Shown: in pieces, positions 5,513 to 10,782 of the stretch
Layout: the number at the start of each line of letters is the position of its first letter
Position numbering within the stretch: the first letter of the stretch is position 1
Position numbers and translations under genes: made by a program
DNA from: an uncultured Paenibacillaceae bacterium
Lineage (GTDB): Bacteria; Bacillota; Bacilli; Aneurinibacillales; Aneurinibacillaceae
Length of the DNA: 10,782 nucleotides
Assembly: GCA_937874515.1 (NCBI GenBank)
Contig: CALNBV010000222.1
Location: 1 to 10,782, forward strand
Direction of reading: 5' to 3'
Notes under the pieces: generated by a model
The model's input: only the letters and a program-made list of their open reading frames with translations
Told to the model about the DNA's origin: nothing
Database searches by the model: none

Positions 5513-7003
5513 ATGGCAAAGAAAAAACGGGGATTAAAAGAGGAATATAATCTTTTAACACGGGATTTGGATTGGGATCCAACCTTTGTTACAAGAGAAG
5601 AAATGTATCCATACACAGATTTTGAAGGAATCAAGATCCATAATTGGAATAACCTTGAGGATCCATTCCGTGTAACTGTTGAGAGTTATGTAAGAATTCA
5701 AGGTGAGAAAGAGCGGAAATTCCACGCAATTCGTGAAAATATCGATTTATTGCAAGGCCAATTGGACATGACAGATGCTCGCTGGTTAGAAGCAATGAAA
5801 ATTTTCTCCAGTGTTGCATTAAATGGTGAATACAATGCACACCGTCTCTTCCAATTCATTGCCCGTCATGTTCCAAGCCCAGCTATTCGTTTTGCAGCAA
5901 TTACCCAATCTGTGGACGAGTTGCGTCACGTACAAAACGAAGTGCTTCTATTCAATAACTACAATAAATACTATCAAGGTTTCCATGACTGGAAAAACTA
6001 CGCACACCGTCACTGGTTAACATCTGTAGTAAAAAGCTTCTTCGAAGATGCACAATCTGCAGGCCCATTCGAAGCCCTTGTAGCCATTGCCTTCGGATTT
6101 GAAGTAGCATTTACGAACCTTCTCTTTGTAACCATGGGTGCTACTGCTGTTGCCAACCGTGACCAATCTTATGGCGCAGTAAGCTTTACCACTCAATCTG
6201 ACGAATCTCGCCATATGACATTAGGTATGATGGCCCTTCGTGCAATGATTGAAGAAGATCCTGATAACATTCCAATCGTACAGAAATTTTTGGATAAATG
6301 GTTCTGGAAAGCATACCGTGCCTTTACCGTAGTTGGTTATATCCTGGACTATATTGCTCCAAAGAAAGTTATGTCCTGGAAAGAAGCCTACGAAATGTAT
6401 ATTGAAGACCAGGTATTAAACGGTCTCTTCAAAGACCTTGAAGTATATGGCATTCGCAAACCGAAGTATTGGGAACAAACTGTTCAAGAAAAAGAGCACA
6501 ACTCACATATTGCAGCCCTTGTTCTATATCGTCTGCCACATGTTCTTTACTTCCACCCATTCGCACCAACGGAAGAAGATAAAAAATGGTTGGCAGAGAA
6601 ATACCCAGAATCTTGGGAAAATATCTGGTCTAAGAAATGGGAAGCATTCGAAGATCCTAACTTCGACCGACTCTACCCTGGCTTGCCAATGGTTTGCCAA
6701 ACTTGCCAGTATCCAATGTTCTTTGATGAACCAGGACAACCTGGATTCAACACTGCATTCCGCACCAGTGAACATGAAGGAGAAGTATATCACTTCTGTT
6801 CTGATGGTTGTAAAGATATCTTCGATGATGAACCGGATAAAATCAAACAAGCCTGGTTACCGCCTCATGAAATCTTCAAAGGCACCTGTGGTCCAGCTGA
6901 AGATCTTGCTAATTACTGGGGTATGGAACCAGAAGATGGTGGAGATTATTACGAATCTGTTGACCATCAGAATTTTGAGAAATGGAAAAAAGTGCGCGCC
7001 TAG
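5513..7003 (+). CDS. dmpN: Phenol hydroxylase alpha subunit, diiron oxygenase (DmpN-like)
   Basis: Catalytic subunit that hydroxylates phenol-type aromatics, first to catechols, using O2 at a carboxylate-bridged diiron centre. All six iron ligands are visible: Glu106 (NGEYNAH), Glu136 and His139 (VDELRHV), Glu197 (FGFEVAF), Glu231 and His234 (SDESRHM). The numbering is nearly that of toluene/o-xylene monooxygenase (Glu104, Glu134, His137, Glu197, Glu231, His234). Near the C-terminus, CQTC (395-398) and CSDGC (429-433) supply four Cys for the structural zinc (YHS-like) site known in phenol hydroxylases. Length 496 compares with about 515 for DmpN. A GAGGAGG ribosome site precedes ATG. The exact substrate (phenol, cresol, benzene or toluene) cannot be read from sequence, but the downstream meta pathway and the phenol-type sensor favour phenols. 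Confidence 0.95.
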   Translation: MAKKKRGLKEEYNLLTRDLDWDPTFVTREEMYPYTDFEGIKIHNWNNLEDPFRVTVESYVRIQGEKERKFHAIRENIDLLQGQLDMTDARWLEAMKIFSSVALNGEYNAHRLFQFIARHVPSPAIRFAAITQSVDELRHVQNEVLLFNNYNKYYQGFHDWKNYAHRHWLTSVVKSFFEDAQSAGPFEALVAIAFGFEVAFTNLLFVTMGATAVANRDQSYGAVSFTTQSDESRHMTLGMMALRAMIEEDPDNIPIVQKFLDKWFWKAYRAFTVVGYILDYIAPKKVMSWKEAYEMYIEDQVLNGLFKDLEVYGIRKPKYWEQTVQEKEHNSHIAALVLYRLPHVLYFHPFAPTEEDKKWLAEKYPESWENIWSKKWEAFEDPNFDRLYPGLPMVCQTCQYPMFFDEPGQPGFNTAFRTSEHEGEVYHFCSDGCKDIFDDEPDKIKQAWLPPHEIFKGTCGPAEDLANYWGMEPEDGGDYYESVDHQNFEKWKKVRA

Positions 7004-7027
7004 GGGCAACAAAGGAGGAATTTACTG

Positions 7028-7255
7028 ATGATATTTTTATATGTTTACGTACACGGGAATCCGCCTCCCCTCTGTCTCCCAGCTAACCCTGGTGACAAAT
7101 GGGCGGACTTTAAAGAAGTGATTCGCAACATGTATAAAGTGAATCCTGATCAAGTAGAAATGACTCATTTTGATGAACCATTCCAACCTCAAGATGATAA
7201 AACCCTTGCAGAATTGGGCATTCGTCAAAAAAGTCTTCTAAAAATTAAGGCCTAA
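7028..7255 (+). CDS. dmpO: Short phenol hydroxylase gamma subunit (DmpO-like)
   Basis: At only 75 residues this is much shorter than DmpO (about 119). The C-terminal two thirds align in pattern with DmpO: a PGDKWADFKEVI segment (22-33) like the PGMSFGEF region, NPDQVEM (40-46), then EPFQPQDDKTLAELGIRQKS (50-69) like GQPFTPDYAKSLADNGLGHKD, ending in LLKIKA. About 35 N-terminal residues of DmpO are absent. The start is firm: AAAGGAGGAA is 9 nt upstream of ATG, and the same frame is closed at 7001-7003 by the alpha-subunit stop, so no longer form is possible. Its position right after the alpha gene is the DmpO position. Function, as gamma subunit of the hydroxylase core, is by homology and context. 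Confidence 0.82.
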   Translation: MIFLYVYVHGNPPPLCLPANPGDKWADFKEVIRNMYKVNPDQVEMTHFDEPFQPQDDKTLAELGIRQKSLLKIKA

Positions 7256-7286
7256 GGTCAATAAACAACAACGGGAGGAATCTAAA

Positions 7287-8201
7287 ATGGCAATTATGCG
7301 TCTAGGAAGAGTACAACTAAGATGTCCAAACTGGGAAAAAAGCGTTCACTACTACAAGAATGTCCTTGGCTTAATCGAAACTGCAAGAGATGAAAACCAT
7401 GTATACCTTAAAGCTTGGGACGAGCGTGATCATCACAGCGTAATTCTTGAAAAGGCTGATTCCGCTGGATTAGACCACCTTGCCTTCAAAGTTGAAAATG
7501 CTGAAGACTTAGATTACTACGAAAAGAAATTAATTGAATATGGTGTTCAAGAAGTTGACCGTATCCCAGCTGGATACCGTATCGCTGAAGGGGAAGCTGT
7601 TCGTTTCCGCGTTCCTACTGGCCAACTCGTTGAACTTTACCATGAAATCGAAGTAGTTGGAAATGGGCTTCCACTTGTAAACCCAGATCCTTGGCCAGAT
7701 GGACTTGTAGGCATGGCACCACCTCGCCTTGACCACCTATTAATTGCTGGTGACGATGTTGAAGGTACTTCAAATTTATTCATGGACGTATTTGGTTTCA
7801 ATATGGCTGAAAGACTCGTTACTGAAGAGGGAGAAGAATACATTGCAACCTGGTTATTTAAAACCAATACCCCTCATGACCTGGCTGTTATTAAAGGGCC
7901 TCAAGGAAAAGTTCACCATGTTGGTTTCTGGTTAGATGATTGGAATGAAATCCGTAAAGCAGCTGACCTTATGGCGAAAAACGATGTTATGATTGATGCT
8001 GGTCCTACTCGCCATGGTATTACTCGCGGTCTTACCATTTACTTCTTTGATCCATCTGGCAACCGTAATGAAGTATATACTGGCGGCTATATGTGCTATC
8101 CTGATTCACCAACCGTTACCTGGACTACAGCCGATATCGGTCGAGGCATCTTCTACTTTGAAGGTGAAGTAAACGAACGTTTCACCACAGTATTCTCCTA
8201 A
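7287..8201 (+). CDS. dmpB: Catechol 2,3-dioxygenase (extradiol, XylE/DmpB-like)
   Basis: Cleaves catechol beside its hydroxyls to 2-hydroxymuconic semialdehyde, using Fe(II) and O2. The 304 residues (XylE has 307) form the two-domain vicinal-oxygen-chelate fold. Iron ligands are His150 (RLDHLLI), His211 (VHHVGF) and Glu262 (NRNEVYTGGY), matching XylE His153, His214 and Glu265. Second-shell catalytic residues also match: His197 (TPHDLA), His243 (PTRHGIT) and Tyr252. The C-terminal TVTWTTADIGRGIFYFEG and NERFTTVFS are typical of the XylE group (class I.2). The ATG follows GGGAGGAA. It lies between the hydroxylase genes and its repair ferredoxin, so it acts directly on the hydroxylase product. 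Confidence 0.96.
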   Translation: MAIMRLGRVQLRCPNWEKSVHYYKNVLGLIETARDENHVYLKAWDERDHHSVILEKADSAGLDHLAFKVENAEDLDYYEKKLIEYGVQEVDRIPAGYRIAEGEAVRFRVPTGQLVELYHEIEVVGNGLPLVNPDPWPDGLVGMAPPRLDHLLIAGDDVEGTSNLFMDVFGFNMAERLVTEEGEEYIATWLFKTNTPHDLAVIKGPQGKVHHVGFWLDDWNEIRKAADLMAKNDVMIDAGPTRHGITRGLTIYFFDPSGNRNEVYTGGYMCYPDSPTVTWTTADIGRGIFYFEGEVNERFTTVFS

Positions 8202-8224
8202 TTCAAAAAAGGAGCGGTGAACAA

Positions 8225-8506
8225 ATGAGCCAATATCAAATTCACGTACAACCGGATAACCGTACGATTGAAGGTAAAGAAGGACAAACCATCTTGGATA
8301 TAGCTTCTCGAAACGGAGTGAAAATCAAAGTCGGTTGTAAAGGTGGAGGATGTGGCATCTGTAAAATCAAGGTTCTTGAAGGAGAAGTGGAGCGGGGAAT
8401 TTCTTCCCGCTCAGTCCTCTCCCTTGAAGAGATTGAGCAGGGATATGCCCTATCTTGCAAAGCTGAACCGAAAAGTGACATAGTCATCACCTACGAGAAG
8501 AAATAA
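8225..8506 (+). CDS. dmpQ: XylT/DmpQ-like [2Fe-2S] ferredoxin
   Basis: Plant-type ferredoxin of 93 residues with cluster ligands Cys38, Cys43, Cys46 and Cys78 (CX4CX2CX31C). The segment VGCKGGGCGICKIKVLEG (36-53) is close to the VGCRGGGCGLCRVRVLSG signature of XylT, the ferredoxin that re-reduces the oxidised iron of catechol 2,3-dioxygenase. Its place directly after the dioxygenase gene (23-nt gap) fits that role. It could in principle also serve the hydroxylase, for which no complete reductase is seen. The AAAGGAG ribosome site is 10 nt before ATG. A strong hairpin follows the gene. Confidence 0.88.
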   Translation: MSQYQIHVQPDNRTIEGKEGQTILDIASRNGVKIKVGCKGGGCGICKIKVLEGEVERGISSRSVLSLEEIEQGYALSCKAEPKSDIVITYEKK

Positions 8507-8551
8507 TTTTGCCCTAAAAACAAGTTTGATACAGTAACAAAAGATGATATG

Positions 8552-8577
8552 AGCGTAAAGGGGTTTCCCTTTACGCT
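8552..8577 (+). terminator. Hairpin between the two ferredoxin genes
   Basis: A perfect 11-bp stem, AGCGTAAAGGG (8552-8562) and CCCTTTACGCT (8567-8577), has a 4-nt GTTT loop. The following ATACCTTTTATAAAA is only partly U-rich, so it may act as an attenuating terminator or an RNA processing/stabilising element. It lies in a 126-nt gap, the largest inside the operon before the 3' end, and separates the dmpLMNOBQ-like block from the second block. Confidence 0.6.
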
Positions 8578-8619
8578 ATACCTTTTATAAAAATAACCTT
8601 TTAAAATATAAAAAAGTGT

Positions 8620-8625
8620 GGGAGG
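8620..8625 (+). promoter_or_regulatory. Ribosome site that sets the second ferredoxin start
   Basis: GGGAGG lies 7 nt before the ATG at 8633. An in-frame GTG at 8618 overlaps this site and would have no proper ribosome site, so the ATG at 8633 is the start. Confidence 0.85.
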
Positions 8626-8632
8626 AGTAAAA

Positions 8633-8917
8633 ATGAATTATAAATTAAAAGTAGAACCAATGGGTGTTGAAGTGAATTGTGATGAAGATGAAACTTTATT
8701 GGATGCTTTATTACGGGAAGAAATAAAAGTGAAAAACGTTTGCCGTTCCGGCCGTTGTGGCATGTGTAAGTGCCTGGTTACTTCAGGTGAAGTGGATCAC
8801 GGGGATGCAGGGTCTGATACCTTAACAGAACCAGAACGGGAAGAAGGGTATGCACTTCTTTGTACAGCAACTCCTTTAACAGACGTTGAAATTGAAGTGG
8901 AAGAAAGCGTGTTTTAA
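8633..8917 (+). CDS. Stand-alone [2Fe-2S] ferredoxin resembling the DmpP N-terminal domain
   Basis: A 94-residue ferredoxin with ligands Cys37, Cys42, Cys45 and Cys77 (CX4CX2CX31C), plus an extra Cys47 beside the third ligand and Cys16. It differs from the preceding XylT-like ferredoxin. The opening YKLKVEPMGVEV (3-14), SGEVDHGDAGSDTLTEPERE (51-70) and ATPLTDVEIEVEE (79-91) follow the pattern of the N-terminal ferredoxin domain of phenol hydroxylase reductase DmpP (TVTIEPTGE, EGEVDIGEASPFALMDIE, IPLSDLVIEAD). The FAD/NAD(P)H part of DmpP is missing: the protein stops where that domain would begin and a hydratase gene follows. Inferred role: electron donor to the hydroxylase, itself reduced by a separate reductase encoded elsewhere. 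The alternative is a second dioxygenase-repair ferredoxin. Confidence 0.8.
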   Translation: MNYKLKVEPMGVEVNCDEDETLLDALLREEIKVKNVCRSGRCGMCKCLVTSGEVDHGDAGSDTLTEPEREEGYALLCTATPLTDVEIEVEESVF

Positions 8918-8938
8918 GGATAAAAGGAGGGAAAAAGG

Positions 8939-9727
8939 ATGGAGGCAACGGGAACTAGAATTGAAGAATTGGCCAACGCCCTTTACCAGGCTGAATTAAA
9001 ACGCAGCCCAATCGTACCCCTAACTGAAAAATATCCTGATCTTACACCTGAGGAAGCCTATTATGTGCAATTATCCTGGGTGAAGTTGAAAGAAAAGGAT
9101 GGGGCTCAGATTGCAGGTAAAAAGATTGGACTTACTTCAAAAGCCATGCAAACTATGCTTGGTGTTAATGAGCCAGATTATGGCCATCTGTTCGACTACA
9201 TGATGATATCCGATAATGAAACCTTCGACACCGAAGAATTACTGCAGCCTCGGATTGAAGCTGAAGTGGCCTTTATCCTAAATCAAGATTTGAAAGGTCC
9301 TGGTGTAACCGTGGCTGATGTGCTGGCTGCCACAAAGTATGTGGTACCAGCGATTGAAATTATTGATAGCCGTATTGAGAACTGGAAAATTAAACTTCCA
9401 GATACCATTGCGGATAATGGCTCTTCCGCACGGGTGGTATTAGGAAGTAAGCCTTCATCCATTGATGGACTGGATCTGCAATTAATGGGGATGGTTCTCG
9501 AGAAGAACGGCCAGCAGATCAGCACCGGCGCTGGAGCGGCAGCGCTGGGACACCCAGCTTACGCCATTGCCTGGTTAGCTAATAAATTGTCGCAATTTGA
9601 TATTACCTTAAAAGCAGGGGAAGTCATTCTTCCGGGAGCAGTTGCAGCAGCTGTAGATGTTGAAAAGGGGGACAATGTCACTGTTCTCTTTAGTGGAATC
9701 GGCTCTGTATCTGTCACATTTGGCTAA
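8939..9727 (+). CDS. dmpE: 2-hydroxypenta-2,4-dienoate hydratase (DmpE/MhpD-like)
   Basis: Adds water to 2-hydroxypenta-2,4-dienoate, giving 4-hydroxy-2-oxovalerate in the lower meta pathway. The 262 residues match the hydratase/4-oxalocrotonate decarboxylase family (about 261-264). Metal ligands are Glu107 and Glu109 (RIEAEVAF) and Glu140 (PAIEIIDSR), as in MhpD Glu106, Glu108, Glu139; KKIGLTSKA (61-69) is the family's lysine-bearing loop. The N-terminus (LANALYQAELKRSPIVPLTE), GVTVADVLAATKYV, STGAGAAALGHP and LKAGEVILPG favour DmpE. However, NGSSARVVLG and AAAVDVEKGDNVTVLF are closer in feel to the decarboxylase DmpH, so DmpH remains possible. The position directly before the acetaldehyde dehydrogenase gene matches the dmpEFG order. 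The ribosome site GGAGGG is 7 nt upstream of ATG. Confidence 0.82.
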   Translation: MEATGTRIEELANALYQAELKRSPIVPLTEKYPDLTPEEAYYVQLSWVKLKEKDGAQIAGKKIGLTSKAMQTMLGVNEPDYGHLFDYMMISDNETFDTEELLQPRIEAEVAFILNQDLKGPGVTVADVLAATKYVVPAIEIIDSRIENWKIKLPDTIADNGSSARVVLGSKPSSIDGLDLQLMGMVLEKNGQQISTGAGAAALGHPAYAIAWLANKLSQFDITLKAGEVILPGAVAAAVDVEKGDNVTVLFSGIGSVSVTFG

Positions 9728-9764
9728 AGTTATCTTTTGTTAACAATCAGGAGGGAAAACAAGA

Positions 9765-10652
9765 ATGACGAAGATTAAAGCGGCGATTATTGGTTCAGGA
9801 AATATCGGTACAGATTTAATGTACAAGTTAGAACGAAGCGATGTAATTGAAGTAACAGCAATGGTTGGGATTGACCCGGAATCTGATGGGTTACGCCGTG
9901 CACGTGAACGGGGATACCGTACTTTTGATAATGGGATTCAAGGAATCATTGACAATCCTGATATTGCAGAAATTGTGTTTGATGCAACTTCCGCAAAAGC
10001 CCATGAATACAATGCGAAGATCCTCGAAGAAATGGGTATTTTTGCTGTAGACTTAACACCTGCAGCGGTAGGTCCTTTCCTTAGTCCAGCTGTAAATATG
10101 GGATCTAACGTGGAAGCGAAAAATGTAAACATGATTACTTGTGGTGGACAGGCGACCATTCCTATGGTGTATGCCGTAAACCGTGTGGCAGACGTTTCTT
10201 ATGGAGAAATTGTAGCGACAGTAGCTAGTAAAAGCGCAGGTCCTGGCACTCGTGCCAATATTGATGAGTTCACTGAAACTACCAGTAAAGGCATTGAAGT
10301 GGTAGGCGGTGCGGATAAAGGGAAAGCCATTATCATCCTGAACCCTGCTGAGCCTCCCATTATGATGAGAGACACTGTTCGTTGTGAAGTGAAAAACATG
10401 GATCAGGAGAAAATCCGGGAATCCATTTATGATATGGAGAAAACGGTACAAAGCTATGTGCCTGGTTATAAATTGAAACAAGAGCCAATGTTCGATGGAA
10501 ACGTAGTTACCATTTTCCTAGAAGTTGAAGGCGCTGGGGATTACTTGCCTACCTATGCAGGGAACCTGGATATTATGACAGCAGCAGCAACTCGTTCAGC
10601 TGAAGAATTTGCCCGTAATATGTTGACTAAACGTGGATTGCTGCAAAAGTAA
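9765..10652 (+). CDS. dmpF: Acylating acetaldehyde dehydrogenase (DmpF-like)
   Basis: Converts acetaldehyde, NAD+ and CoA to acetyl-CoA, receiving acetaldehyde by channelling from the aldolase DmpG. The 295 residues fall slightly under the usual 300-316. Residues 8-17 (IIGSGNIGTD) are the NAD-binding Rossmann loop. NMITCGGQATIPMV (122-135) carries the catalytic Cys126, equivalent to Cys132 of Pseudomonas DmpF, and ASKSAGPGTRANIDEFTETT is a further family block. The C-terminal GDYLPTYAGNLDIMTAAATR is typical and includes the aldolase-contact region. The GGAGGG ribosome site is 9 nt before ATG. It is followed after 95 nt by the start of the probable aldolase gene. Confidence 0.96.
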   Translation: MTKIKAAIIGSGNIGTDLMYKLERSDVIEVTAMVGIDPESDGLRRARERGYRTFDNGIQGIIDNPDIAEIVFDATSAKAHEYNAKILEEMGIFAVDLTPAAVGPFLSPAVNMGSNVEAKNVNMITCGGQATIPMVYAVNRVADVSYGEIVATVASKSAGPGTRANIDEFTETTSKGIEVVGGADKGKAIIILNPAEPPIMMRDTVRCEVKNMDQEKIRESIYDMEKTVQSYVPGYKLKQEPMFDGNVVTIFLEVEGAGDYLPTYAGNLDIMTAAATRSAEEFARNMLTKRGLLQK

Positions 10653-10690
10653 AATAAAGAAAATTTGGCTAGCGCCTTGGTTGAACTTGT

Positions 10691-10724
10691 GCAGATAAGA
10701 TAAAACTTATAAATTCTTATCTGC
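10691..10724. repeat. 10-bp inverted repeat before the last gene
   Basis: GCAGATAAGA (10691-10700) and TCTTATCTGC (10715-10724) pair perfectly around a 14-nt loop. Within it, ATAAG (10695-10699) could instead pair with CTTAT (10706-10710), so two folds compete. No U tract follows and the ribosome site GGAGGG starts 7 nt later, so it is more likely a processing, stabilising or translation-control element than a terminator. Confidence 0.6.
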
Positions 10725-10747
10725 GACAATAGGAGGGTGGAAACAAC

Positions 10748-10782
10748 ATGGAGAGAAAAAGCAGTTTGCCTATTAAAATTAC
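10748..10782 (+). CDS. Probable 4-hydroxy-2-oxovalerate aldolase (DmpG-like), 5' end only
   Basis: ATG at 10748 follows GGAGGG by 10 nt and opens a frame reading MERKSSLPIKI before the window ends. Eleven residues are too few for identification. The call rests on context: DmpF-type acetaldehyde dehydrogenases are almost always encoded next to their partner aldolase, and IKI could lead into the family's early ITDxTLRDG motif, which would lie just beyond the edge. Confidence 0.5.
   Translation, partial: MERKSSLPIKI

Noticed and set aside
6438..7028. 196-residue + strand ORF in another frame of the alpha-subunit gene
   Set aside because: It overlaps a strongly supported diiron hydroxylase gene, has no ribosome site and shows lysine/asparagine-rich shadow-frame composition.
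8570..8610. Second promoter before the DmpP-like ferredoxin gene
   Set aside because: The stretch is AT-rich with several TATAAA/TAAAAT-like hexamers, but none has a credible -35 at 16-18 nt, so I do not call one.
10053..10481. 142-residue minus-strand ORF
   Set aside because: It lies antisense to the clearly identified acetaldehyde dehydrogenase gene, with no ribosome site and a composition typical of an antisense shadow frame.
1..10782. CRISPR arrays, insertion sequences, phage genes or toxin-antitoxin pairs
   Set aside because: I saw no spaced direct repeats of CRISPR type, no transposase or integrase motifs and no phage proteins in any frame.

Overview
The window looks like chromosomal DNA of a low-GC Gram-positive bacterium of the Bacillaceae type. 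The signs are AT-rich composition, strong AGGAGG-like ribosome sites before nearly every gene, tRNA genes that encode their own CCA, and a PucR/CdaR-type output domain in the regulator. The genus cannot be named from the sequence alone.

Layout. Positions 1-443 carry a tRNA cluster on the + strand: the 3' part of tRNA-Lys(TTT), tRNA-Gly(GCC), tRNA-Arg(ACG) and tRNA-Gly(TCC), closed by a small terminator. Positions 482-825 hold no convincing protein gene, but do hold C-rich hairpins and a second strong + strand terminator with no gene assigned to it, so a small RNA is possible. Two minus-strand genes follow: a class I SAM-dependent methyltransferase-like protein (826-1530) and, upstream of it in the same direction, a 109-residue protein of unknown function (1605-1934). 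Divergent from these is a 626-residue regulator (2093-3973). It joins a DmpR/MopR/XylR-like phenol-sensing, zinc-binding V4R module to a PucR-like output instead of the usual AAA+ sigma-54 module.

From 4153 to the right edge runs one co-directional catabolic operon for phenol-type aromatics. It encodes the phenol hydroxylase (bacterial multicomponent monooxygenase) beta subunit, effector protein, diiron alpha subunit and a very short gamma/DmpO-like subunit. These are followed by catechol 2,3-dioxygenase, a XylT/DmpQ-like ferredoxin, a second ferredoxin resembling the N-terminal domain of the DmpP reductase, a DmpE-like 2-hydroxypentadienoate hydratase, an acylating acetaldehyde dehydrogenase (DmpF) and the first codons of what is probably the partner 4-hydroxy-2-oxovalerate aldolase (DmpG).

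Inferred pathway: phenol to catechol (hydroxylase), catechol to 2-hydroxymuconic semialdehyde (meta cleavage), then, after a step whose enzyme is not in the window, hydration of 2-hydroxypenta-2,4-dienoate, aldol cleavage to pyruvate and acetaldehyde, and oxidation of acetaldehyde to acetyl-CoA. The regulator is well placed to switch this on when it senses a phenol. A 14-bp inverted repeat (4052-4094) in the regulator-operon gap is the best operator candidate.

The most notable points are the swapped regulator output, the apparent absence of a DmpP-type FAD reductase and of DmpK (with a stand-alone ferredoxin that looks like a split-off DmpP domain), the shortened DmpO, and an internal hairpin that divides the operon between the two ferredoxin genes.
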